Origin: Betaproteobacteria bacterium UBA5216
GTDB lineage: Bacteria > Pseudomonadota > Gammaproteobacteria > Burkholderiales > SG8-41
Direction: 5' to 3'
DNA: 64,000 nucleotides
NCBI GenBank assembly: GCA_002412495.1
Contig: DHVE01000044.1
Coordinates: forward strand, 1-64,000
In this document: in pieces, positions 1 to 8,239 of the stretch
Layout: each line of letters starts with the position of its first letter
Position numbering within the stretch: position 1 is the first letter of the stretch
Made by a program: the position numbers and the translations under genes
The notes under the pieces: model-generated
The model's database searches: none
Seen by the model: the letters and a program-made list of their open reading frames with translations, nothing else
What the model was told of the DNA's origin: nothing

Positions 1-179
1 CATACCTGGATTGGAAAATACTGCCCGGACAACAGTACATGTAATGTGGTTCGAGCAACGTCACGCCCAATTTTCCGCACCATTTTTCACGTAATGCGCG
101 TGGCCTGCCCCGCGCTCGGAGTACCGCGACGCCCGCGCGGGTTAAAATCGCATTTCGTTAGCCGCATGCCTTGATTTGA

Positions 180-839
180 ATGGATTCTCCATTGCTTAGC
201 TCCTTTGGTACCTCGGGTGCCTCTGCACTGCCACTCGATCCTGACGCGATTGCCGCGATGCTGCGTCTGCCGCCACCGCCACGGGACCCGCTGGACCTGC
301 ATATCGGCGAGATCACCGAGGGGACGCCCGTGCGTGATGCGGCCGTGCTGGTACCGTTTGTCGTGCGGAGCGGCCAGTTAAACGTATTGTTTACGCAGCG
401 CACGCCACATCTGGCCGCGCACGCCGGACAAATCAGTTTTCCAGGTGGTCGCGTCGAAGCCAGCGATGCCGGCCGCGAAGACACCGCCCTGCGCGAAACC
501 GAGGAAGAAATCGGTCTCGCGAGACGGCACGTCAAAGTGCTCGGCACGCTGGCGGAATATCCGTTGCCGTCGGGCTTTCGCATCACGCCCGTGGTGGGCT
601 GGATAGAGGCGCCGTTTGAAACGCAGCCGGATCCTTATGAAGTGGCGGATATTTTCGAAGCGCCGCTGCTGCATTTTCTCGATCAGGCGCGTTATCAGCG
701 TCACGAATACGACTTCAACGGACGGCATCGTCACTACCTGGCGATTCCTTACGAGGGCCGTTACATCTGGGGTGCCACTGCGGGCATGCTGATGCTGCTG
801 GCGCGCACGTTGTCGCCGCGCGGCACCGTGTATCCGTAA
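180..839 (+). CDS. Nudix hydrolase, CoA pyrophosphatase (NudL-like)
   Basis: A 219-residue Nudix protein predicted to cleave coenzyme A or acyl-CoA to 3',5'-ADP and phosphopantetheine in the cytoplasm. An upstream region of the UPF0035/NudL type (LFTQR at about 70–74, then HAGQISFPGG at 81–90) leads into the Nudix box, with GG at 89–90 and RETEEE at 106–111 supplying metal-binding acidic residues. The HxGQxSFPGG string is typical of CoA pyrophosphatases rather than MutT. The ATG at 180 is the first plausible start. The stop codon shares a base with the next start (TAATG at 837–841), so the two genes are probably translationally coupled. Other Nudix substrates remain possible. Confidence 0.88.
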   Translation: MDSPLLSSFGTSGASALPLDPDAIAAMLRLPPPPRDPLDLHIGEITEGTPVRDAAVLVPFVVRSGQLNVLFTQRTPHLAAHAGQISFPGGRVEASDAGREDTALRETEEEIGLARRHVKVLGTLAEYPLPSGFRITPVVGWIEAPFETQPDPYEVADIFEAPLLHFLDQARYQRHEYDFNGRHRHYLAIPYEGRYIWGATAGMLMLLARTLSPRGTVYP

Positions 840-1327
840 TGAGCGCCGAGCGCGTGCCGTCAACCCCGGCGGTGCTGGCGCTGCGCGCCGCGAAGGTCGA
901 ATTCACGCCGCATTTTTACACCTATGAAGAAAAAGGCGGCACCGCCGTATCCTCGCGCGAATTGGGTGTTGATGAACACGCGGTGGTGAAAACGCTGGTG
1001 ATGGCGGATGACAAGGCCGCGCCGCTGATCGTGCTGATGCACGGCGACCGGAAAGTGTCCACCAAGGCACTGGCGCGCACGATCGGTGTGAAAACCGTGG
1101 AACCCTGCACGCCTGAGGTGGCGCAGCGCCACAGCGGCTACCGAGTCGGCGGCACCTCGCCGTTCGGCACGCGCAAGAAAATGCCGGTCTATGTGGAACG
1201 CTCGGTGCTGGCGTTGCCGGCGATTTATATCAATGGCGGCAGCCGCGGTTTTTTGATCCGGATCGCGCCGGAGGTTGTTGTGCGGCTGCTGGCGGCGCGG
1301 CCGGTGGATGTGGCGATTGCGCGGTAG
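839..1327 (+). CDS. ybaK: YbaK/EbsC-type aminoacyl-tRNA deacylase
   Basis: A 162-residue single-domain protein of the YbaK/ProX superfamily, which hydrolyses mischarged Cys-tRNA(Pro) as a translation quality-control step. The family's conserved lysine is K51 in the KTLV motif. The strings VSTKALAR (73–80), VGGTSPFG (103–110) and INGGSRG (131–137) are the usual YbaK signatures. The length is normal. The start overlaps the previous stop by one base, and a patatin gene follows after about 75 bases. Substrate choice within the superfamily (Cys-tRNA(Pro) or another) is inferred from these motifs only. Confidence 0.88.
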   Translation: MSAERVPSTPAVLALRAAKVEFTPHFYTYEEKGGTAVSSRELGVDEHAVVKTLVMADDKAAPLIVLMHGDRKVSTKALARTIGVKTVEPCTPEVAQRHSGYRVGGTSPFGTRKKMPVYVERSVLALPAIYINGGSRGFLIRIAPEVVVRLLAARPVDVAIAR

Positions 1328-1401
1328 CGGCGTCGCGTGTACTGTGGCGGCATCGTGTTACGTAGGTATGGCGGCAAGGGAGCAGGCAAATCAATAATCC
1401 A

Positions 1402-2562
1402 GTGAAGCGGCCCAAGGTGGCGCTGATACTCACCGGCGGCGGCGCCCGCGCGGCGTACCAGGTGGGCGTGTTGCGGGCGTTGTCGGAACTGCTGCCGAAA
1501 GACGCGCCCACGCCGTTTCCGATAATCTGCGGCACGTCCGCCGGATCCATCAACTCCACCATCCTTGCGGTGGATGCTGACGATTTTCGTCACGCCGTGC
1601 GCCGCCTGATAACGGTATGGAAGAATTTTCACGTGCACCATGTCTATCGCGCGGACATGTGGGGCGCGTTTCGCAACAGCGCGCGATGGATGATGGCGGC
1701 GCTGACCGGCGGGCGGTTGCGTACATCCAATAAAACCGTATCACTGCTCGACAACTCGCCGCTGGCGGCGCTGCTGCGCAAATACGTGGATTTTGACGCC
1801 ATCCAGCGCAACATCGACGCGGGCTATTTGACGGCGCTCAGCATCACTTGTTCGGGTTATTCGTCGGGGCAGTCCGTGACGTTTTATCAGGGCCATCCCG
1901 ATTTGCAGAATTGGCAGCGCGCGCGCCGCATCGGCGTGGCGATGCACATAGGTCTGGATCATCTGCTGGCCTCCAGCGCGCTGCCGTTTATTTTTCCGCC
2001 CATGCGCGTGAATCGTGAATTCTTCGGCGATGGTTCGATGCGGCAGATTGCGCCGGTGAGCCCGGCGTTGCACCTGGGCGCCGACCGCTTGCTGGTGATT
2101 GGGGTGGGCCGCCAATTGCAACCAAACGCGGAGCGCGTATCAAGCGGCGCCTACCCGACACTGGCGCAAATCGCCGGCCATGCGCTGAACAGCATTTTTC
2201 TGGACAGTCTGGAGGTGGATCTGGAGCGCCTGCAGCGCATCAACCGCACCATAGAGCTGATTCCGGATGAGGTGCGAAAAAAGACCAATTACCCGCTGCA
2301 TCAAGTGGCGTTCCGCGTGATTACGCCGAGCGAGGAACTGGAAAAAATAGCCGCCGCGTTCGCGCACGAATTGCCGCGCACCATACGCATCTTGCTGTCG
2401 ACGGTGGGCGGCACGCGGCGCAGCGGCTCGAATCTGCTGTCGTATTTGTTGTTTGAAAAATCCTACTGCCGCGCGTTGATCAAGCTTGGCTACAAAGACA
2501 CCATGGCGCGCAAGGATGACCTGCTGCCGTTTCTCGGGTGGTCGGCGGAAGGTGCCGCATGA
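1402..2562 (+). CDS. Patatin-like phospholipase
   Basis: A 386-residue patatin-family serine hydrolase, predicted to act on phospholipids or acyl lipids. The oxyanion-hole glycine cluster TGGGARAAYQVG is at 11–22, the nucleophile elbow GTSAG puts the catalytic serine at S46, and the second catalytic residue is D210 in the FFGDGS motif. There is no clear signal peptide. The start is a GTG at 1402 without a strong ribosome-binding site, so the exact N-terminus is uncertain. The stop overlaps the next gene's start (ATGA, 2559–2562). Target lipid and cell location cannot be told from sequence. Confidence 0.85.
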   Translation: MKRPKVALILTGGGARAAYQVGVLRALSELLPKDAPTPFPIICGTSAGSINSTILAVDADDFRHAVRRLITVWKNFHVHHVYRADMWGAFRNSARWMMAALTGGRLRTSNKTVSLLDNSPLAALLRKYVDFDAIQRNIDAGYLTALSITCSGYSSGQSVTFYQGHPDLQNWQRARRIGVAMHIGLDHLLASSALPFIFPPMRVNREFFGDGSMRQIAPVSPALHLGADRLLVIGVGRQLQPNAERVSSGAYPTLAQIAGHALNSIFLDSLEVDLERLQRINRTIELIPDEVRKKTNYPLHQVAFRVITPSEELEKIAAAFAHELPRTIRILLSTVGGTRRSGSNLLSYLLFEKSYCRALIKLGYKDTMARKDDLLPFLGWSAEGAA

Positions 2563-3164
2563 AGCCGTATTCGGAAGCGTGCGAGCGTAATCAGGGGCCG
2601 ATACTTGCCGTGCTGCGCGAGGCGTTTTCGCGGGCTCGCACCGTGCTCGAAATCGGCTCCGGCACCGGACAACATGCGGTGCATTTTGCGCGGCACCTGC
2701 CGCACCTGGCTTGGCAAACCAGTGACTTGGCCGAGCATCATGCCGGAATCAACGCGTGGATCACGGAAGCAGCGCTCGACAATCTGCGTGCGCCGGTCGC
2801 GCTGGATGTCCGCGCGGAATCGTGGCCGGTGCCGTCGGCGGATGCGGTTTTCAGCGCCAATACGCTGCACATCATGGATTGGGGAGCGGTGCAGGCGTTG
2901 TTCCGCGGCCTGGATCGGGTGCTGAACGTGGATGGCGTGTTGGCGGTTTACGGGCCGTTCAATTACGGTGGCCGGTTCACCTCGCCAAGCAATGCCGATT
3001 TTGATACGTCGCTGCGCTCGCGCGGCGTGGGCAGCGGATTGCGTGATTTCGAGGCCGTGAATGCATTGGCGCTGGATATCGGGCTGACGCTGGAACGCGA
3101 CGTCGCAATGCCCGCCAACAATCGCACGCTGGTGTGGCGGCGCGCGCGGCGGGATTTTTCATGA
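2559..3164 (+). CDS. DUF938-family SAM-dependent methyltransferase-like protein
   Basis: A 201-residue class I methyltransferase fold. Motif I for S-adenosylmethionine binding is LEIGSGTGQHA at about 30–40. The opening (KPYSEACERNQGPIL) and the ANTLHIMDW segment are characteristic of the DUF938 family, whose substrate is not known to me. The ATG at 2559 overlaps the patatin stop in an ATGA arrangement, so the two are coupled; an in-frame upstream start at 2538 would overlap patatin further and is less likely. Length fits the family. The methyl acceptor is unknown. Confidence 0.82.
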   Translation: MKPYSEACERNQGPILAVLREAFSRARTVLEIGSGTGQHAVHFARHLPHLAWQTSDLAEHHAGINAWITEAALDNLRAPVALDVRAESWPVPSADAVFSANTLHIMDWGAVQALFRGLDRVLNVDGVLAVYGPFNYGGRFTSPSNADFDTSLRSRGVGSGLRDFEAVNALALDIGLTLERDVAMPANNRTLVWRRARRDFS

Positions 3165-3243
3165 TCGCGGCGAAGCGCGCAGGCCGGGGGCGTGGGTGCC
3201 GATGGCTGAACTTTGGCGCCGGCCGGGCGTCACAACGGCTGCC

Positions 3244-4215
3244 ATGAAATTTCTTGTTCTACTCTTCGCGCTGTTGGTGGAGCAGCTACGGCCCTTACGC
3301 CGCGATAACCCGTTGCACGCGGGTTACGAAATGTTTGCGCAAACCCTGCGCCGCCAGTTCGATGCCGGCGAGTACCGGCAGGGCGTGGTCGCATGGCTGA
3401 TCGCGGTGACGCCCCTCACGGTTGTGGTATTCGTTGCTGAATGGCTGATTGCGCGGGTGAGCGGGCCATTGGCGTTGTTGTGGGGCGTCGCGGTGTTGTA
3501 TGTCACGGTGGGCTTTCGCCAGTTCAGCTATTTTTTTAACGAAATCAACGCCGCTTTGAAGGCGGGTGACGTGACAAACGCGCGCGTGCAACTCGGCCGC
3601 TGGCGAGCCGAAGATTCCAGCGAACTCACTTCGGGCGAAGTCGCGCGCGTGGCCATCGAACTCGGGTTGACCGCGTCGCATCGAAATGTGTTCGGCCCGG
3701 TAGCGTGGTTTGTGGTGCTGGGTCCGGCGGGCGCACTGCTGTATCGGGCGGCGTCCGCTCTTGAAGAACACTGGGCGCGGGGACCGATGGTTCCCGATGT
3801 GTCCATGGCATCCATGGTGGCCACTGGCGCGGAAGACGCGGGAACATCCCGTGCGTTCGCCGAATTCGCGGTACGGGCATTTGCGGTCATCGATTGGATG
3901 CCCGCTCGGCTGACGGCCGTGAGTTTTGCGGTAGTGGGGAATTTTCAGGATGCCGCCGATTGCTGGCGCGCGCAGTCGCGGGCGTGGGCGCATGCCGCCG
4001 AAGGCATTTTGCTCGCCAGTGGTGCCGGCGCGCTGGGCGTAAAATTGGGCGGCGAACTGCATGAATACGGCCGCGTGCGTTATCGGCCGGAACTCGGCAC
4101 GGGAGACGATGCCGACGTGGATTATCTGACTAGCACGGTGGGATTGATCTGGCGCGCGCTGGTGATGTGGATGTTCATGATAGGTGTCGTGACGCTGGCG
4201 CATTCCCTGCGGTAG
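3244..4215 (+). CDS. CobD/CbiB-like integral membrane protein
   Basis: A 323-residue membrane protein resembling the betaproteobacterial CobD/CbiB family (related to AmpE and the cobalamin CbiB fold). Hydrophobic segments lie near residues 1–13, 48–70, 74–92, 150–168 and at the C-terminus (about 300–320). The ATG at 3244 places the first hydrophobic helix at the N-terminus as in relatives; a start at 3196 would add 16 non-conserved residues. No other cobalamin gene is nearby, so a role in B12 synthesis is not supported here and the physiological function is open. The 3' end faces rsgA, which is on the other strand. Confidence 0.7.
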   Translation: MKFLVLLFALLVEQLRPLRRDNPLHAGYEMFAQTLRRQFDAGEYRQGVVAWLIAVTPLTVVVFVAEWLIARVSGPLALLWGVAVLYVTVGFRQFSYFFNEINAALKAGDVTNARVQLGRWRAEDSSELTSGEVARVAIELGLTASHRNVFGPVAWFVVLGPAGALLYRAASALEEHWARGPMVPDVSMASMVATGAEDAGTSRAFAEFAVRAFAVIDWMPARLTAVSFAVVGNFQDAADCWRAQSRAWAHAAEGILLASGAGALGVKLGGELHEYGRVRYRPELGTGDDADVDYLTSTVGLIWRALVMWMFMIGVVTLAHSLR

Positions 4216-4238
4216 GCGCTTTCATCCTTGCCGTGCGA

Positions 4239-5162
4239 TCAGTAGCGCTGGGCGTGCGCGCGCAATCGCTCTTCCACCAGTGTACGGTACGAGGTGATGC
4301 GTGTCGCGGCGATGCGGCCATCGGCGTGCGCGCGCGAGATCGCGCAGTCGGGTTCGCCGCGGTGCGTGCAGTCGCGAAAGCGGCATTGCGACAGCCAAGG
4401 GCGAAATTCGATAAATGCATGCACCAGGTCCACGGCACTCAGGTGATGCAGGCCGAACGACTGTAGCCCCGGTGAATCGATCAGGTGGCTGCGGCTGTCG
4501 ATGTGCAGCAGGCGCGCGCCGGTGGTGGTGTGCTTGCCGGAATCAAGCGCGGCGGAAGTTTCGGCGACGCGCATCATCGCCTCGGGCACGAGCTTGTTGA
4601 CCAGAGTGGATTTGCCCATGCCCGATTGGCCGACCAGCACGCTGGTGTGGCCGTCGAGCAGCGCCGCGAGCGGCGCGATATCGTGTCTGGCGGAAATGCG
4701 TTCGACGCGATAACCCAGCGCGCGGTAAACGGCGAGCGCGTCCCATGCGGCGGCGGCCTGCGGTAGATCGTTTTTATTCAGCACGATCAGTGGCGCGATG
4801 CCGGCATGCTCGCAGGCCGCGATGCAGCGGTTGATGAGGTCGTCGTAAAAACTCGGAACCGGCGCGATCACGATCACCGCTTGCGTGACATTGGCGGCGA
4901 TGAGTTTTTGTTTGTAGGCGTCGGAGCGATACAGCAAGGTGGCGCGTGGGCACAGGGTTTCGATGACGCCGCTGTTGTCACCGCTGTGCAGCACGGTGAC
5001 CCGGTCGCCGCAGGTGACATCGCTGCGTTTGCCGCGCGTGGCGCATTCGATCAGCGTGCCGTCTTCCAGTTCAACGCGGTAACTGCGCCCGAAGCTCGCA
5101 ACGACCTGGCCGGCCTGTTGCGCGGATGGCGGTTGCGCGCGCGGCGGGGGCACGCGCCTCAC
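4239..5162 (-). CDS. rsgA: Ribosome small subunit-dependent GTPase A
   Basis: A 307-residue RsgA (YjeQ), a late-stage 30S maturation GTPase. It shows an N-terminal OB-fold region (about 18–75), then a circularly permuted GTPase domain with G4 NKND at 129–132, G1 GQSGMGKST at 178–186 and G3 DSPG at 229–232, and finally a zinc finger with C260, C265, H267 and C273. All signature residues are intact and the length is normal. It lies 12 bases downstream of phhB on the same strand, so it is probably cotranscribed with phhB and the M48 protease gene. Confidence 0.96.
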   Translation of the reverse strand: MRRVPPPRAQPPSAQQAGQVVASFGRSYRVELEDGTLIECATRGKRSDVTCGDRVTVLHSGDNSGVIETLCPRATLLYRSDAYKQKLIAANVTQAVIVIAPVPSFYDDLINRCIAACEHAGIAPLIVLNKNDLPQAAAAWDALAVYRALGYRVERISARHDIAPLAALLDGHTSVLVGQSGMGKSTLVNKLVPEAMMRVAETSAALDSGKHTTTGARLLHIDSRSHLIDSPGLQSFGLHHLSAVDLVHAFIEFRPWLSQCRFRDCTHRGEPDCAISRAHADGRIAATRITSYRTLVEERLRAHAQRY

Positions 5163-5174
5163 GCGCGCCCGTGG

Positions 5175-5510
5175 TTACAGGTCAAACAATGCATCCAGTT
5201 TGGCGGCGCAGATAAAATCATTGTCGGACAGGCCGTTGATGGCGTGCGTCACGTAGGTGACGCGGCACTGGTTATATCCCACGGCGATATCGGGATGATG
5301 ATCCTCGCGATGCGAAATCCACGCGGTTGCATTGACGAACGCCATCGTCTGGTAATAGTTCTTGAATGTGTAGCTCTTGGCGATGACGCCGTTGACGGCT
5401 TCCCAGCCGTGGAGTTGTTTTAACAATTTGGCGATTTCATCGGCGCTCATCGGAGACACGCCGCCTTCGCAAGGTTTGCACTTGCTTTTTGCAAGATCAA
5501 TGGCTGTCAT
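5175..5510 (-). CDS. phhB: Pterin-4a-carbinolamine dehydratase
   Basis: A 111-residue 4a-hydroxytetrahydrobiopterin dehydratase, which regenerates the pterin cofactor used by aromatic amino acid hydroxylases; relatives also double as transcription coactivators. The active-site histidines are H71 and H72 in the HHPDI motif, with H89 further on. The length and the C-terminal segment (GLSDNDFICAAKLD) match the family. It sits between rsgA and the M48 protease gene, a neighbourhood common in betaproteobacteria. No phenylalanine hydroxylase gene is visible in the window. Confidence 0.93.
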   Translation of the reverse strand: MTAIDLAKSKCKPCEGGVSPMSADEIAKLLKQLHGWEAVNGVIAKSYTFKNYYQTMAFVNATAWISHREDHHPDIAVGYNQCRVTYVTHAINGLSDNDFICAAKLDALFDL

Positions 5511-5543
5511 GGTCTAATGTAAAAATTGTTTAAAAACAAATGC

Positions 5544-6788
5544 TTATCGAGCATTGGCCTGCAGGCGTCCAATGCGCGCCAGCGCCGGCGGATGGGAATC
5601 ATAAAACATCGAATGCAGCGGGTCGGGCGTCAATGTGGAAGCGTTGTCCTTGTAGAGCTTGGTGAGCGCGGAGACAAGATCGTCGGCGCGGGCGTGTTGT
5701 GACGCGTAACGATCGGCTTCGAATTCGTGTTTTCGTGAATAGATTGCGAGCAGCGGTTGCAGCAGGAAGGTGAAATTGGGAATCACGAGGAAAAACAGAA
5801 TCAGCGCCATGGCCGTGGACGGCGTGGCGACATTCAGACCGGCGTAGAACCACGGCTTGTCCATTACGGCGCCGAGCAGCCACAGAAAAAAGAAGCTGGC
5901 GGCAAAGGTCCATGCGATGCGTTTCATCACATGCTTCAGTTTGAAGTGCCCGAGTTCATGCGCCAGCACGGCCTCGACTTCCGTGGGGCTCAGGCGTTCG
6001 AGCAGCGTGTCGAAAAACACGATGCGCTTGGATTGGCCAAAGCCGGTGAAGTAAGCGTTGCCATGGCTGCTGCGGATCGAGCCATCCATCACCATTAACC
6101 CCTGGACCTTGAAACCGCAGCGCGCGAGCAGGCTTTCGACGCGTTCCTTGACGGCGGGATTGTTCATGGGCGTGAATTTATTGAACAGCGGCGCGATCCA
6201 TAACGGATAGACCGCCAGCATCAGAATATTAAACCCCATCCAGGTAAACCACGTGTAGAGCCACCAGTAGTCGCCCATCTGCGCCATCAGCCACAGCACT
6301 GTAGCGGCCAATGGCAATCCGAAAGCCACTCCGATCAGCAGGCTCTTGAAAAAATCCTTCCAGAAGAGTGCCGGTGTCATTTTGTTGAAGCCGAAGCGCG
6401 CTTCGACTCGGAAGGTGCTGTAAAGGCTGAACGGCAGTTCGGCCAATGTCATGACCAACATGGTCAGCACCATGAGCGTCAGCCCGCGCGCGATGCCTTC
6501 GGAAAACAAGGCTGCCGACGCGTGATGCAGCCATTCGAGTCCGCCACCGAAGGTGAGGCCTAGCGCCATGGCGACTTCCAGCGCGCCGGATGCCAGCGCC
6601 AGACGCGTTTTGGCGCAGGTGTAGTCGGCCGCCCGTTGGTGAGATTCGAGATTGATTTGACCGGAAAACTCGGCCGGTACGGCCACGCGGTGCGCCGCGA
6701 CATGGCGCATGTGCCGCAGGCCAAGCCAGCATCGCACGCTTGCCGAGACCGCCACGGCTGCCAGAAAGGCCGCTCCGAATGCGTTCAT
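5544..6788 (-). CDS. M48 family membrane zinc metalloprotease (Ste24/CAAX-type)
   Basis: A 414-residue multi-pass membrane protease of family M48 with the CAAX-protease-type N-terminal domain. The zinc site is HELGH at about 277–281, with the third ligand in EFEAD at about 355–359. Several hydrophobic helices flank the catalytic domain. The ATG at 6788 is preferred over an in-frame upstream start at 6830 because the longer form would run into the divergent orn gene and because MNAFGAAFLA begins the expected first helix. It probably acts in inner-membrane protein quality control. The stop is followed at once by an AT-rich motif that recurs elsewhere in the window. Confidence 0.9.
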   Translation of the reverse strand: MNAFGAAFLAAVAVSASVRCWLGLRHMRHVAAHRVAVPAEFSGQINLESHQRAADYTCAKTRLALASGALEVAMALGLTFGGGLEWLHHASAALFSEGIARGLTLMVLTMLVMTLAELPFSLYSTFRVEARFGFNKMTPALFWKDFFKSLLIGVAFGLPLAATVLWLMAQMGDYWWLYTWFTWMGFNILMLAVYPLWIAPLFNKFTPMNNPAVKERVESLLARCGFKVQGLMVMDGSIRSSHGNAYFTGFGQSKRIVFFDTLLERLSPTEVEAVLAHELGHFKLKHVMKRIAWTFAASFFFLWLLGAVMDKPWFYAGLNVATPSTAMALILFFLVIPNFTFLLQPLLAIYSRKHEFEADRYASQHARADDLVSALTKLYKDNASTLTPDPLHSMFYDSHPPALARIGRLQANAR

Positions 6789-6835
6789 GAGGAAACTATG
6801 GCAGAATGCCCGAGAGAAAATTCCATTCATCGATT

Positions 6836-7381
6836 ATGGCACAAGACCCTAATAACCTCATCTGGATCGATATTGAGATGAGCGGGCTGGAACCCGAAAC
6901 CGACAGGATTCTGGAGCTTGCTGTGCTTATCACCAACTCGCAGTTGGAACTGGTGGCCGAAGGGCCGGTGCTGGTCGTGCATCAGCCGCAATCGGTGCTG
7001 GACGCGATGGACGATTGGAACAAGGCCGCGCACGGCAAGAGCGGGTTGATCGATCGTGTCAAGGCATCGACGTTGTCGGAGGCTGAGGCCGAAAGGCAGT
7101 TGCTTGCGTTTGTCTCGGAACATGTGCCCAGGCGAATTTCACCGATTTGCGGCAACTCCGTGCATCAGGACCGGCGCTTTCTTGTTAAATACATGCCCAA
7201 GCTGGAAGAGTATTTCCTGTATCGCAATCTTGACGTCAGTACCTTGAAAGAGCTGGTAAAGCGCTGGAAGCCCGAAATTCTTGCCGGGCTTACCAAGCAC
7301 GGCAAACACGAAGCGCTGGCTGACATCCAGGAATCGATTAACGAATTGCGCTACTACCGCGAGCACGCCCTCAAAATTTGA
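6836..7381 (+). CDS. orn: Oligoribonuclease
   Basis: A 181-residue DEDDh 3'-to-5' exonuclease that degrades 2–5-nt RNAs, including pGpG from c-di-GMP turnover. The first acidic pair is D12 and E14 in WIDIEMSGLE; the NSVHQDRRF and HEALADIQESI segments provide the remaining catalytic D, H and D. The start at 6836 matches the family's compact N-terminus; the in-frame codon at 6806 would add ten unconserved residues. It is transcribed divergently from the M48 protease gene with a gap of about 47 bases, so both promoters must lie close together. Confidence 0.97.
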   Translation: MAQDPNNLIWIDIEMSGLEPETDRILELAVLITNSQLELVAEGPVLVVHQPQSVLDAMDDWNKAAHGKSGLIDRVKASTLSEAEAERQLLAFVSEHVPRRISPICGNSVHQDRRFLVKYMPKLEEYFLYRNLDVSTLKELVKRWKPEILAGLTKHGKHEALADIQESINELRYYREHALKI

Positions 7382-7427
7382 TTCGGCTTCACGCGCGCGG
7401 TCTGGACTGTTTTGACACCTGGGCCGC

Positions 7428-7991
7428 ATGAATCGCCAGAATAGACCGAATCGCCATGATCGCTTGAATCACATTGGCCGCTCTGGGTTTGCCAGCGGCA
7501 ATACCCGCTTGATTGCAGTAGGCTGGGTGTTGTTGCTCGGCGCGCTGTTCTGGTTTTTTCTTGACTGGGGCGAACGCGAATCACATCCCAACCGAAATCT
7601 GAAGGTAACGGGCTCGTCGGAGATCGTGCTCGCGCGCAGCCGAGACGGTCATTACTACGCGGACGGCGAAATCAATGGGCGTCCCGTTAAATTCATGCTC
7701 GATACTGGCGCTACCCAGATCGCGTTGCCACGCATACTGGCTAATAGCCTGGGGCTTGCGCCGGGAACACCCGTGACGTTGCAAACCGCGGCGGGGCCAG
7801 CTATCGGGTACGCGGTGCGGCTGGCAAGCGTGCGCCTGGGCGGCGTGGAAATCACGGATTTGGGCGCGGTAGTCGCCGAGGGCATGCAGGAATCCACCGT
7901 GCTGCTGGGCATGAATTTTCTACGCCACCTGGAAATGACCCAGCGCGGCAATCAACTGACCTTGCGGCCACTCGCGGCAGGCGGGGGTTGA
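7428..7991 (+). CDS. Clan AA retropepsin-like aspartic protease, membrane anchored
   Basis: A 187-residue protein of the TIGR02281 type: one N-terminal membrane helix (about 28–46, VGWVLLLGALFWFF) followed by a single retropepsin-like lobe. The catalytic triplet is D92-T93-G94 in MLDTGATQIALP. The C-terminal LLGMNFLRHLEM segment is the usual partner motif. It should act as a homodimer facing the periplasm; its natural substrate is unknown. It lies 47 bases after orn on the same strand and may share its transcript. Confidence 0.85.
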   Translation: MNRQNRPNRHDRLNHIGRSGFASGNTRLIAVGWVLLLGALFWFFLDWGERESHPNRNLKVTGSSEIVLARSRDGHYYADGEINGRPVKFMLDTGATQIALPRILANSLGLAPGTPVTLQTAAGPAIGYAVRLASVRLGGVEITDLGAVVAEGMQESTVLLGMNFLRHLEMTQRGNQLTLRPLAAGGG

Positions 7992-8032
7992 CTGCCGGTG
8001 TGCTACGGCAGGCGGGGGGGTGACCGCCGTTG

Positions 8033-8239
8033 TTATTCGAGGCTGAGTTCGCCGTCAAACGACAATTTCAGGTCTATCTTGCCGACGGACAACGTCATGG
8101 TGACCGGCAGTAATTCATTGCCTTTGAGCGTTTGTTCCGCCAGCGCGCGGTGCACCGCCTTCTCGATGGCGATTTGTGAATTTACACCGACCGTCTTCAG
8201 ATACTTACGAATACTCATGTTGAGCGCTTCATCTTTCAT
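8033..8239 (-). CDS. Small conserved protein (DUF6494-like)
   Basis: A 68-residue soluble protein beginning MKDEALNMSIRKYLKTVG. It resembles a small family I recall as DUF6494; no function is known to me. The start codon overlaps the pgi stop (ATGA) and is preceded by a strong ribosome-binding site (AGGAGG), which argues for real translation and for coupling to pgi. The C-terminal half (VTMTLSVGKIDLKLSFDGEL) has alternating hydrophobic residues suggesting a short beta sheet. In-frame upstream codons lie inside pgi and were not used. Confidence 0.72.
   Translation of the reverse strand: MKDEALNMSIRKYLKTVGVNSQIAIEKAVHRALAEQTLKGNELLPVTMTLSVGKIDLKLSFDGELSLE

Noticed and set aside
1..179. Gene or RNA at the left edge
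   Set aside because: Only short frames without likeness to known families; a TAAAAT string near 143–148 could be a −10 box for the Nudix gene but no −35 is evident.
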